From a virus, in the IMG/VR virus record IMGVR_UViG_3300017917_002836, positions 1-42,738 of that record: a stretch of 42,738 bases of DNA; one strand, 5' to 3'. Positions 36,834-42,738 of this stretch are shown one piece after another. A model generated the notes under the pieces. The model saw only the letters and a list, made by a program, of their open reading frames with translations. It did no database searches and was not told the origin of the DNA. Made by a program: the position numbers and the translations under genes. Every line of letters begins with the position of its first letter. Position 1 is the first letter of the stretch.

Positions 36834-37114
36834 CCGATGACCTGACGGCCGCCCAGATGGTCGGCATGAGTATCTGCAGCGCGCAGTGCCTGACGAGTAC
36901 GGGAACCGAGGCGCGCCACTGCGGCTGCACGTGCCACGGGCAGTGGCATGGCGTGCTGGCTGGTCAGAGGGTGCCGGGTACGGCGGATGCCCGCCCGGCT
37001 CCTCCGGATCCCGTCCCGGGCCAGGAGGACGCCCTGGCGCATCTGGGGCTCACGGACGCGGAGGCGGCAGGCATGGGCCTGGGCCTGCCGGTCGAGACGG
37101 GAGAAGCAGCGTGA
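36830..37114 (+). CDS. Small Cys-rich hypothetical protein
   Basis: A 94-residue protein: helical start (TDDLTAAQMVGMSICSAQC), a HCGCTCHGQWHGVLAGQRV segment with closely spaced Cys and His, then a Pro-rich tail. A small zinc-binding fold is plausible. GTGA overlap with the previous gene; last gene of its run before the replication promoter. Confidence 0.6.
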   Translation: MTDDLTAAQMVGMSICSAQCLTSTGTEARHCGCTCHGQWHGVLAGQRVPGTADARPAPPDPVPGQEDALAHLGLTDAEAAGMGLGLPVETGEAA

Positions 37115-37230
37115 GACGAAGACCTGGCTGACCTCTCATAAACGCTTGGCGCGGCCCGCTGTCACGGTGCCGCGCCACATCACTACCCAAGCAAGATCCA
37201 CATAGATCAATACAAGATCGGAGTAGCTAA
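37115..37230 (+). promoter_or_regulatory. Replication-gene leader with phased AGATC repeats
   Basis: A 116-bp gap without a gene. GGCGCGG (37148-37154) pairs with CCGCGCC (37170-37176), a possible terminator of the upstream run. An AT-rich stretch follows with AGATC at 37194, 37204 and 37215, on one face of the helix (10-11 bp apart). GGAG near 37220 serves the GTG at 37231. The phased repeats may bind a regulator of the initiator gene. Confidence 0.5.
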
Positions 37231-38385
37231 GTGACCTACACCGATGCGCGAACGATAACGGAACCCTCCGACACATCGCGACCCCGCGACCACCCGGACG
37301 GGGGACATTCACGCGACTCACTCACGGACGGCGGCCGTGAGCTGCGCCCCGCCGGACGGTACGAGTGGGAGCAGATCATCAGGCGCGCCCGGCTCGGCGA
37401 CCTCATCAAACCCAGCATTCGACGGGGCAAGGATGGACGCCCAACCAAAGGCGGCATGGCCGGGCTGAGCGTAACTGGCATCGCCCTGTGTCTGGCGACC
37501 TTCGCCAACGACAAGGGCGCCGAGGTGTTTCCGGGCGACGCTACCGTCGCGATCTGCATGGAGACCACCATCAAGGCGGTCGCGGCGGTCCGTAGGGCGC
37601 TGCTCGACCTCGGCATGATCGAACTCGTCCGGGGTAGTCGGGGCCGGTGTGGCGACGAGTACCGGCTGACGCTGCCGAGCGACCTGCTCGACCGCCTGGA
37701 CGTGCTGACGCCGGCGCAGCTCGAACTCGCAGCCGCGCGGCTGCGCGACAGGGCACGTGGACGCGACCGCTGGGGTGGTCCGGCGGACCACCCCAAGCGC
37801 ACTGACGGAGATGACAGCGTGGCTCGGGTAGGCCCGCCGGACCACCCCAAGAATGTGGACATAGGGGACCGGGTAGGTCCGGCGGACCACCCCAAAAACG
37901 CGACCGACTTGGGCCTGGGGTGGTCCGGCGGACCCGCAGAAACCGGCTTGGGGTGGTCCGCCGGACCCACGTGGGGTGGTCCGCCGGACCCGCGTACCGA
38001 CCACTACCGCACCAGTACTACTACCGACCACCCTGAGATAGATCTCCGTACGGCCGTAACTGGTCCGCGCGAGCCGGCCGCCGCAACAAAAGATCAAGAT
38101 TCCATCGGTGAGTTACGGGTGGGCGGCACGGCTGCGCCGGCCGCCGAGCGCTGCCCGGACCATCCGGACATGCGCGGCGGCGAACGGGACGACGGGACCC
38201 CGCGCTGCCCGGTGTGCCGCGCCGCGGCCGTGCCGCGCGGCGTCCCGGTGTGGCTGCAGGACCAGCCGGCCCGTGACCGTCCAGCCGCGGGCCCGGCACT
38301 CGCCCCGGCTGTCAACGGCACCGCCGCACCGAGCAGGGGCGCCCATCGTCGCACGGTCTTCACGCTCATCCAGGGCGGTGGCTGA
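37231..38385 (+). CDS. Replication initiator with internal origin (lambda O-like)
   Basis: A 384-residue protein. Residues ~45-150 form a winged-helix DNA-binding domain (WEQIIRRARLGDLIKPSIRRG, GLSVTGIALCLATFAND, VRRALLDLGMIELVRGSRGR) of the type in phage and plasmid initiators. Residues ~180-255 are repeats of GGPADHPK-like peptides encoded by DNA iterons. The C-terminal part has a Cys cluster (ERCPDHPDM, CPVCR) and Pro/Ala linkers. An initiator gene that contains its own iterons matches the lambda O/ori plan. No helicase or polymerase gene is seen, so the host replisome would be recruited. Confidence 0.75.
   Translation: MTYTDARTITEPSDTSRPRDHPDGGHSRDSLTDGGRELRPAGRYEWEQIIRRARLGDLIKPSIRRGKDGRPTKGGMAGLSVTGIALCLATFANDKGAEVFPGDATVAICMETTIKAVAAVRRALLDLGMIELVRGSRGRCGDEYRLTLPSDLLDRLDVLTPAQLELAAARLRDRARGRDRWGGPADHPKRTDGDDSVARVGPPDHPKNVDIGDRVGPADHPKNATDLGLGWSGGPAETGLGWSAGPTWGGPPDPRTDHYRTSTTTDHPEIDLRTAVTGPREPAAATKDQDSIGELRVGGTAAPAAERCPDHPDMRGGERDDGTPRCPVCRAAAVPRGVPVWLQDQPARDRPAAGPALAPAVNGTAAPSRGAHRRTVFTLIQGGG
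37771..37995. other. Putative origin of replication: six iterons
   Basis: The 12-bp core TGGGGTGGTCCG or its complement occurs six times. Complement forms: 37784-37795, 37838-37849, 37883-37894. Direct forms: 37771-37782, 37916-37927, 37949-37960, 37972-37983. The first site is a perfect 12+1+12 dyad; the others have one intact and one decayed arm. Repeats point toward the middle from both sides. Downstream, 38030-38115 is less GC-rich (GAGATAGATCTCC, CAACAAAAGATCAAGATTCC) and could melt first. Confidence 0.75.
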
Positions 38386-38855
38386 TGGGCATCACCTGGC
38401 CGACCCGACCGCTGACCGACCGTGAGCTGCAGGTGCTCACCGGCGCCGCCAACGGCCGGAAGAACCGGGAGATCGGCGACGAGCTATACGTCGCCGAGGA
38501 CACGATCAAGACCAACCTTCGGCACATCAACGCCGTCCTCGGCACCCGCGACCGTGCCCACGCGGTCGCCGTCGCGCTCACCACGGGCCTGCTGCCGGCG
38601 ACCGCGGTACGGATCCCGGGCGCCCGCGCCCGCGTCATGCAGCAGCGTGAGCAGCAGCTGCTCACGCTGCTGCTGAGGTGCCTCGGGCAGGAGGTGTGCC
38701 TGCGCCTGGTCGGCGGCCAGCTCGTGCCCTGCGAGGTCGCCGCGATCATGCCCGGCGACGCGGTCGGCGTCTTCGTGGCGCCGCTGCGGGAGCAGCGCCG
38801 CTACCGGCTCTGCGAGATCGACTCCATCATGCGAACGGAGACCGTCAATGCCTGA
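38385..38855 (+). CDS. LuxR-type HTH regulator
   Basis: A 156-residue protein. Residues ~8-66 are a LuxR C-terminal HTH (LTDRELQVLTGAANGRKNREIG, VAEDTIKTNLRHINAVLGTRDR), with the usual TxxE and hydrophobic core residues. It lacks any receiver or sensor domain. The C-terminal ~85 residues (LLRCLGQEVCLRLVGGQLVPCEVAAIMPGD) form an unrecognised beta-rich domain with Cys. Coupled to the initiator gene (TGATG). It may time early or late transcription. Confidence 0.82.
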   Translation: MGITWPTRPLTDRELQVLTGAANGRKNREIGDELYVAEDTIKTNLRHINAVLGTRDRAHAVAVALTTGLLPATAVRIPGARARVMQQREQQLLTLLLRCLGQEVCLRLVGGQLVPCEVAAIMPGDAVGVFVAPLREQRRYRLCEIDSIMRTETVNA

Positions 38856-39198
38856 CCATCTAGAACAAGTGTTCGACTCGTGGTGCATCGTCGAGCAGCT
38901 CGGCCACCGCCGCCTTGCCGGCAGGCTCACGGAGCAGACCATCGCCGGAGGCGGGTACCTGCGCCTGGACGTGCCCGCCCTCGACGGGCAACCCGCCACG
39001 AGCCACCTGCTCGCCCACTCGTCGATCTACGCCATCCACCCGGTGACGGAGGAAATCGCGCGGCAGGTAGCCGCGCGCTGCCGTCCCGAGCCCATCCAGC
39101 GCTGGGAGCTGCCTGCGGCAGAGCTCGCCCGACACGGCACCGACGACGGGCCCGAGACCGGCGCCACGCCCGACTACGACGGAGAGGGGCCGTTCTGA
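38848..39198 (+). CDS. Conserved-type phage hypothetical protein
   Basis: A 116-residue protein (WCIVEQLGHRRLAGRLTEQTI, GGGYLRLDVPALDGQPATSH, SSIYAIHPVTEEIARQVA). I recognise this as a small beta-rich protein common in actinomycete phages and elements (GHR.LAG.V.E...AG...LRVDVP), function unknown. ATG overlaps the LuxR-type gene by 8 nt. Confidence 0.7.
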   Translation: MPDHLEQVFDSWCIVEQLGHRRLAGRLTEQTIAGGGYLRLDVPALDGQPATSHLLAHSSIYAIHPVTEEIARQVAARCRPEPIQRWELPAAELARHGTDDGPETGATPDYDGEGPF

Positions 39199-39428
39199 TG
39201 GCGACCACGACGCGCTGCCAGATCACCGAGCTGCTCACAACGGAGTGCGCCCACTGCCGGCGCATCCCGGATCCGGAGCCACTGCGGCTCCGACCGGCGT
39301 TCACCGCGGCGTACGCGGGCGAGTGCTACGTCTGCGCCATGCCGTACCCCGCCGGCGAGCGGATCCGTGCGACCACCGTGGACGGGGAGACCGTCTACGT
39401 GGCCGAGTGCTGCTGGGAGGACCGATGA
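39198..39428 (+). CDS. Zinc-ribbon-like small protein
   Basis: A 76-residue protein with two Cys pairs (ECAHCRR, ECYVCAMPY) and a terminal YVAECCWED, close to a treble-clef or zinc-ribbon plan. TGATG coupling upstream and ATGA downstream. Function unknown; nucleic-acid or protein binding is possible. Confidence 0.6.
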   Translation: MATTTRCQITELLTTECAHCRRIPDPEPLRLRPAFTAAYAGECYVCAMPYPAGERIRATTVDGETVYVAECCWEDR

Positions 39429-39925
39429 ATGCCGCCGACCTGAGCGCTATGACGCTCGGCGAGCTGCTCGCCGAGCTGGAGCGGGTCGACGCCGAGATCG
39501 CGGTACCGCCCGTCGCCGGTACCGCGATGCAAACCGTCTGGCGGCAGCTGTACGACCTCGCCCTGCACGCCTGCCACATCCAGGTCGAGATCACCCGCCG
39601 CTACGCCGCCCAGGCCGCGGAGGCGTGCTCGGCGCGCGCTGTCGGAACTGCGGGGTGCGGGCGATGGCAGCCTCCAGGAGCCGGAGGCGGCGCGATGGAT
39701 GAGGCGCACGCTGAGGTACGCCGGATCGGGCGATGGACCTACCTCGTCTCGATCCACGACGGCTGCATGGTCTACGGGCCGGGAGGCCACGGCTGGCACG
39801 TGTGGGGACAGCGCCGTGCCGAGCGCAAGGCCCGCCGAGTCCTGGCCGCGTACGGACGAGACGAGCAGCGCCGGACGAACCCCACCATCGTCCGAGCCGT
39901 CGTAGGGGAGGCCGACCGTGGCTGA
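39425..39925 (+). CDS. Hypothetical protein, probably two fused small genes
   Basis: A 166-residue protein. Residues 1-70 are helical (DLSAMTLGELLAELERVDAEI, LYDLALHACHIQVEITRRY). A Gly/Cys linker (GTAGCGRWQPPGAGGG) leads to MDEAHAEVRRIGRWTYLVSI...GWHVWGQRRAERKARRVL, which looks like a separate small protein with its own possible ATG at 39695. The frame is continuous, so either a fusion or a missed internal start. Ends in the GACCGTGGCTGA junction. Confidence 0.6.
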   Translation: MNAADLSAMTLGELLAELERVDAEIAVPPVAGTAMQTVWRQLYDLALHACHIQVEITRRYAAQAAEACSARAVGTAGCGRWQPPGAGGGAMDEAHAEVRRIGRWTYLVSIHDGCMVYGPGGHGWHVWGQRRAERKARRVLAAYGRDEQRRTNPTIVRAVVGEADRG

Positions 39926-40016
39926 GATGAGACCTTGGGCGATCGTCGCGGGTCTGCTCATCTGGACCGGTCTGCCGATCGGGCTCCTCGCTGGGCGGGA
40001 GGCGGGACGTGGCTGA
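39918..40016 (+). CDS. 32-residue membrane peptide
   Basis: GTG start with GGGGAGG 6 nt upstream. The peptide MAEMRPW then IVAGLLIWTGLPIGLLAG is one short hydrophobic helix with a charged end (REAGRG). Both ends lie in copies of the recurrent GTGGCTGA junction and overlap the neighbouring genes by 8 nt, which supports translation. Function unknown. Confidence 0.5.
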   Translation: MAEMRPWAIVAGLLIWTGLPIGLLAGREAGRG

Positions 40017-40275
40017 GCCGCGCGAGGTTCACATCGAGTTCGGCCCGAACGGCATCGCTCAACGGCTCGATGTCGGCGGCATCGACATGGCCAACGTGGC
40101 AACGGCTTTCTCATTGAGTGCGAAGGCCCGCGAGATCCCCTGGCTCATCCTGACACTGCCCGTCATGCACGGCGGCACCATCCATGGCGAGCGGGTGTAT
40201 GTGGAGGTGGACCGGCTCACTGCCGAGGCGCTCAAGGCCCTCGGATGGACTCCACCAGGGGGCGACCGTGGCTGA
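40009..40275 (+). CDS. Hypothetical small protein
   Basis: An 88-residue protein starting MAEPREVHIEFGPNGIAQRL, with VGGIDMANVATAFSLSAK and VYVEVDRLTAEALKALGW. The pattern suggests a small alpha/beta fold, possibly a phage-encoded accessory protein common in actinophages; no family is named. Starts and ends in the repeated GTGGCTGA junction. Confidence 0.6.
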   Translation: MAEPREVHIEFGPNGIAQRLDVGGIDMANVATAFSLSAKAREIPWLILTLPVMHGGTIHGERVYVEVDRLTAEALKALGWTPPGGDRG

Positions 40276-40495
40276 GGGAATCCGCGTCGTCGCGACCGAC
40301 ATCGACACGGGCGAGACCGGCGAGGTAGTCATCCAGCCCGGAAGCTACGTCCTCACCGCCGCCGCGCCCTGCCGCCTCGCCAGCGAGCAGCACTACGCCA
40401 ACGGCACCGTGGTCCTCACCCTCAAGGGAGCCACGCCACGGTACGGCAGCAACGTGACGATCGATCACCACGAGCAGGATGGCGACCGTGGCTGA
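40268..40495 (+). CDS. Hypothetical small beta-rich protein
   Basis: A 75-residue protein (GIRVVATDIDTGETGEVVIQPG, YVLTAAAPCRLASEQHYANG, TVVLTLKGATPRYGS) that appears to be a single beta-sandwich or barrel. Begins MAE and ends GDRG in the recurrent junction. Function unknown. Confidence 0.6.
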   Translation: MAEGIRVVATDIDTGETGEVVIQPGSYVLTAAAPCRLASEQHYANGTVVLTLKGATPRYGSNVTIDHHEQDGDRG

Positions 40496-40673
40496 CTACG
40501 TGGGCGGCCACGAGAGCATCGACAGCCTGATCGCAGCTGCCCGTCGGGAGGCGATCCGACGCGGCTCCCGGCTGTACATCTACGCCGTGCCGCAGCCGCA
40601 CGGCTGGCTGTATGCCCCATTCAGCGTCCGGCGGCCATGGAGTATCGGGCGCGCCTGGCCGAAGGAGGAGTGA
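40488..40673 (+). CDS. Hypothetical small protein
   Basis: A 61-residue protein (MADYVGGHESIDSLIAAARRE, LYIYAVPQPHGWLYAPFSV). GTG in the repeated junction is taken as start; ATG at 40479 is in frame three codons upstream. Function unknown. Confidence 0.55.
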   Translation: MADYVGGHESIDSLIAAARREAIRRGSRLYIYAVPQPHGWLYAPFSVRRPWSIGRAWPKEE

Positions 40674-40677
40674 CCCC

Positions 40678-41568
40678 GTGGCTGACTGCGCGATGTGCGG
40701 ACGCCAGCAGGCAGACACGGCCGTCGTCTGCGCCCTGTGCGCCGGGCGAGCCGCACAGGAGCTCCACCAGCTGGCGGAGCTCGCGCCAGAGCTGGACGTC
40801 ACGATCGCGCGACTCGGGCGTACCGGCAACGGTGGCGGCGGCGATCGGGATCCGCTGCCCGTCAACCTCGGGGCGAGCGCCGACGCGTGGGCCGTGGTCA
40901 ACACGGTCACCACGTGGATCCGGGACATCGCGCGGTCACGCGGGATCAGGGGCCTGCTGTTCCCGCGCTCCTCCGGACCGGTCTGCCGCACCAACGCCGG
41001 CGTACCGGCGTGTGCACACCTCAGCTGCCTCGCGATCTGCCGCAGCGGCCAGCCCGTCGACGTCCTCGCCGAGGCAGTGCGGTGGCTTGCCCGGCAGATG
41101 GACGAGGTGCGCCACTGGCCGGGCGCGGTGCAGATCCTGGACGAGCTGGGAGACGCGTGCGTCGTGGCAGTACGCATCGTCGACCGGCAGACGCCACGCT
41201 GGTACGCCGGCCCGTGTGGATCGGTCACCTCGGACGGGCTCACGCTGTGCTCGCGGGACCTCTACGCCCGAGCGGGAGCGTCTACCGTGACCTGCCCAGC
41301 ATGTGGGGCGCGCCACGAGGCGCGGGCACGGCGGGAGTGGCTGCTCGCTGCCGCCGAGGACACCCTCGCGTGGGCCGAGCTGGCTGCCCAGGCGCTCGCC
41401 GCGCTCGACCTGCCCTGTACTCGATCGCAGATCGCCGGGTGGGCACACCGAGGCCGGCTCGCAGCGCACGCTCCGGATCCTGCCGGGCGGGTGCTGTACC
41501 GCGTCGGGGACGTCATCGCGCTCGCCAGGGAGGCGGCAGCGCGCGGGACTGAGAGGGTGGGCGCATGA
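40678..41568 (+). CDS. Zinc-finger and HTH domain protein
   Basis: A 296-residue protein. N-terminal CAMCGRQQADTAVVCALC is a Cys4 module; more Cys lie in the middle (VCRTNAGVPAC, LSCLAIC) and a CPACGARHEARAR zinc finger near 210. The C-terminal ~60 residues (LPCTRSQIAGWAHRGRLAAHA, RVLYRVGDVIALAREA) look like a MerR-like winged helix, so DNA binding is likely. Similar proteins are common in actinophage early regions. GGAGGAG makes the strongest ribosome site in this run. Confidence 0.72.
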   Translation: MADCAMCGRQQADTAVVCALCAGRAAQELHQLAELAPELDVTIARLGRTGNGGGGDRDPLPVNLGASADAWAVVNTVTTWIRDIARSRGIRGLLFPRSSGPVCRTNAGVPACAHLSCLAICRSGQPVDVLAEAVRWLARQMDEVRHWPGAVQILDELGDACVVAVRIVDRQTPRWYAGPCGSVTSDGLTLCSRDLYARAGASTVTCPACGARHEARARREWLLAAAEDTLAWAELAAQALAALDLPCTRSQIAGWAHRGRLAAHAPDPAGRVLYRVGDVIALAREAAARGTERVGA

Positions 41569-42032
41569 GCGACGTTGACGACCTGGTGGTGTGGCTCCGC
41601 GCGCAGCTCGACGATGACGAGCAGCTCGCCCTGGCCGCCGATCCTGGACCGTGGGTCGTGGGATCGGAATGGGGCGCAGCGACCACCAGGGTCTACGTCA
41701 AGGCGGAGTACAGCCCGCTCGACACTGTCGGGACCTGCGTGTTCGCCGCGCAGATCGCGAGCAAGGATGGCGGCCGGGAGAACGCCGCTCACATCGCCCG
41801 CCACGACCCGGCGGCGGTGCTCGCTGACATCGCTGCCAAGCGATGCCAGCTGGAGTACTGGGAACTCACGAGGCGCCGGCTGGTCGAGGTATGTGACGTG
41901 CAGGGAGTGTCATCGCCGCGAAGCGCGGAGGCTGCGGCTGCGGCGCTGGATGACGTCGTGACCGCACTTGGTTCTGCCTATGCCACCCGCCCCGGATACC
42001 GTGACGACTGGCGCCCGAGCGAGTCGGCTTGA
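41565..42032 (+). CDS. DUF6221-family protein
   Basis: A 155-residue protein with the family pattern: VVWLRAQLDDDEQLALAA at the start, NAAHIARHDPAAVLADIAAKR in the middle and a terminal ATRPGYRDDWRPSE. Known only as a conserved actinomycete family of unknown function, frequent in phages and integrated elements. ATGA overlap with the preceding gene; a promoter begins at its stop codon. Confidence 0.85.
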   Translation: MSDVDDLVVWLRAQLDDDEQLALAADPGPWVVGSEWGAATTRVYVKAEYSPLDTVGTCVFAAQIASKDGGRENAAHIARHDPAAVLADIAAKRCQLEYWELTRRRLVEVCDVQGVSSPRSAEAAAAALDDVVTALGSAYATRPGYRDDWRPSESA

Positions 42033-42058
42033 CAAACGCGCTGAGCTGCGCGAACACT
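42029..42058 (+). promoter_or_regulatory. Promoter candidate at the end of the early operon
   Basis: A consensus TTGACA (42029-42034) overlaps the stop of the DUF6221 gene. An AACACT -10-like hexamer follows at 42053-42058 after 18 bp; TAGATC is 5 bp further. It would drive the last HNH gene and, in a circular genome, transcription toward terminase. The gap to 42141 shows no other gene. Confidence 0.55.
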
Positions 42059-42141
42059 AGATCCACCGGTAGTACAGCTGTGCCAACCATCCAGTCCCGA
42101 GCGTCGATGCGCCGGGACTGTCGCATGTCCGGGGGTACGAC

Positions 42142-42507
42142 GTGGCTGCCCGGCACCATCGCAGCGGCAGACCGTGGCGCAGGGCACGCGTCGAGATGTT
42201 CGCGGCGTGGGGCTGCCCAGCCTGCTCTCAGCTGGTCGAGCGGCAGCGTGTCACCGAGGACCACGCGCACATCTGCGCCATCTGCGGGCACCTGGGTGCA
42301 GGCGAGGCGGACCACATCGTGTCGCTGGGTCGGGTGCCCGACCAGCCCGTCACGCCGTACGGCATCCGCCCGGCGCACGGCACGTCCTGCCGCTGTCCGA
42401 CCTGCCCACCCGGGCGCAACGGCCGGGCCCGTGCATGCAACCAGGAGCGAGGGGCTGGCAGGCATCAGCCAGTGCATGCGCCGTTGGTCACGTCGCGTAC
42501 ATGGTGA
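42142..42507 (+). CDS. HNH endonuclease-like protein at right end
   Basis: A 121-residue protein. GRPWRRARVEMFAAWGCPAC at the start, CAICGHLGAGEADHIVSLG (the first HNH part with a zinc Cys pair), then HGTSCRCPTCPPGRNGRARACNQERG, where the Asn and Cys fit the second half. It lacks a clear final His after Asn, so activity is uncertain. With the HNH gene at the left end it would flank cos in a circular genome. GTG at 42142 with GGGGG upstream. Confidence 0.72.
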   Translation: MAARHHRSGRPWRRARVEMFAAWGCPACSQLVERQRVTEDHAHICAICGHLGAGEADHIVSLGRVPDQPVTPYGIRPAHGTSCRCPTCPPGRNGRARACNQERGAGRHQPVHAPLVTSRTW

Positions 42508-42738
42508 CCACGCGTAGTGATATCACAGTGAGTGGTGCTCATGTGTTACGCATGGTGATGTGATCACGCTGGGTGTGCGGACAGTGAGTCACCCGGTTGT
42601 GTCATGATCGAAAGATCTACCCTGGCGCAAGCGGGTGATGACCATGCACATAGCAGTGCACGCATGAGAATGTGGCTCTGAGCTGGGCAAACTCATAGGG
42701 GGGCGGGGTGCCATATGGTATGGATCATGACGGACGAC
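42508..42738. other. Right-end noncoding region, presumed cos/late control segment
   Basis: No gene of convincing length is seen. The 231 bp are AT-richer than the genes and hold GTGATATCAC (42517-42526), GTGATCAC (42560-42567), a TGCAC/GTGCA hairpin (42645-42660) and a G-run GGGGGGCGGGG near 42699. CATGGTGA occurs at both 42500 and 42551. Such a mix of short dyads and a G-run next to packaging genes suits a cos and terminase-binding region, but no cut site can be set. Confidence 0.45.

Noticed and set aside
37931-37991. Published TraB recognition repeats (GACCCGGA) in the iteron region
   Set aside because: GGACCC occurs three times as part of the decayed iteron arms, but the 8-bp TRS sequence itself does not.
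37771-37995. CRISPR-like array
   Set aside because: Repeats are short, palindromic, in both orientations and unevenly spaced within a coding frame. No spacers of equal length and no cas genes.
42508-42738. Short open frames at the right end (for example ATG at 42720 reading across the join)
   Set aside because: They give peptides of about 16-21 residues with no ribosome site.

Overview
The window reads as one complete, high-GC (roughly 70% by eye), temperate siphovirus-type genome of an actinomycete host. A Streptomycetales or Micromonosporales host is suggested by the many GTG starts, the four-base stop/start overlaps, and families typical of actinomycete mobile elements (Spd/Tra-like transfer proteins, DUF2637, DUF6221, VVA0879). 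No host genes flank it. The integrase lies in the middle (about 29 kb) while terminase and HNH genes lie at the two ends. This is the order of a virion or free circular genome opened near cos, not of an integrated prophage. No tRNA, rRNA or CRISPR array was recognised.

Left arm, 0.2-20.6 kb, all rightward: HNH nuclease, small and large terminase, portal, prohead protease and HK97-fold capsid. A five-gene insert follows (two glycosyltransferase domains, two methyltransferase domains, an NAD-dependent sugar epimerase and one small protein). Then come head-tail connectors, two tandem tail-tube-like proteins, tail assembly chaperones joined by a -1 frameshift at GGGAAAA, a short tape measure, and minor tail proteins. 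The arm ends with a lysis block: a secreted SGNH hydrolase, an M15-type endolysin and small membrane proteins. It closes on a double hairpin terminator.

Centre, 20.7-28.0 kb, mostly leftward: an accessory block that looks like the transfer module of an actinomycete integrative and conjugative element (AICE) or plasmid. It holds a membrane-anchored FtsK/TraB-like translocase, an SpdB-like Gly/Lys-rich membrane protein, a DUF2637 membrane/HTH protein, and a ribbon-helix-helix protein with an inverted-repeat operator. The block contains several strong palindromes and tandem repeats that could be cis-acting transfer or control sites.

Switch, 28.0-30.6 kb: a tyrosine integrase directly downstream of a Xre-type repressor (leftward) and a paralogous Cro-like Xre gene (rightward, apparently leaderless), with three related operators between the two Xre genes. 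The repressor ends in an ssrA-like ...VAA and its last codons lie in an 11-bp inverted repeat at the int junction. This matches the integration-dependent immunity architecture known from mycobacteriophages BPs, Brujita and Charlie.

Right arm, 30.7-42.5 kb, all rightward: many small overlapping early genes. These include VVA0879 and DUF6221 proteins, Cys-rich zinc-binding-type proteins, a GGDEF-domain protein, two HNH proteins, a LuxR-type HTH protein, and a replication initiator whose gene contains six iterons, as in lambda O. The final noncoding segment joins to base 1 if the genome is circular, bringing the last HNH and the terminase genes together around the presumed cos.
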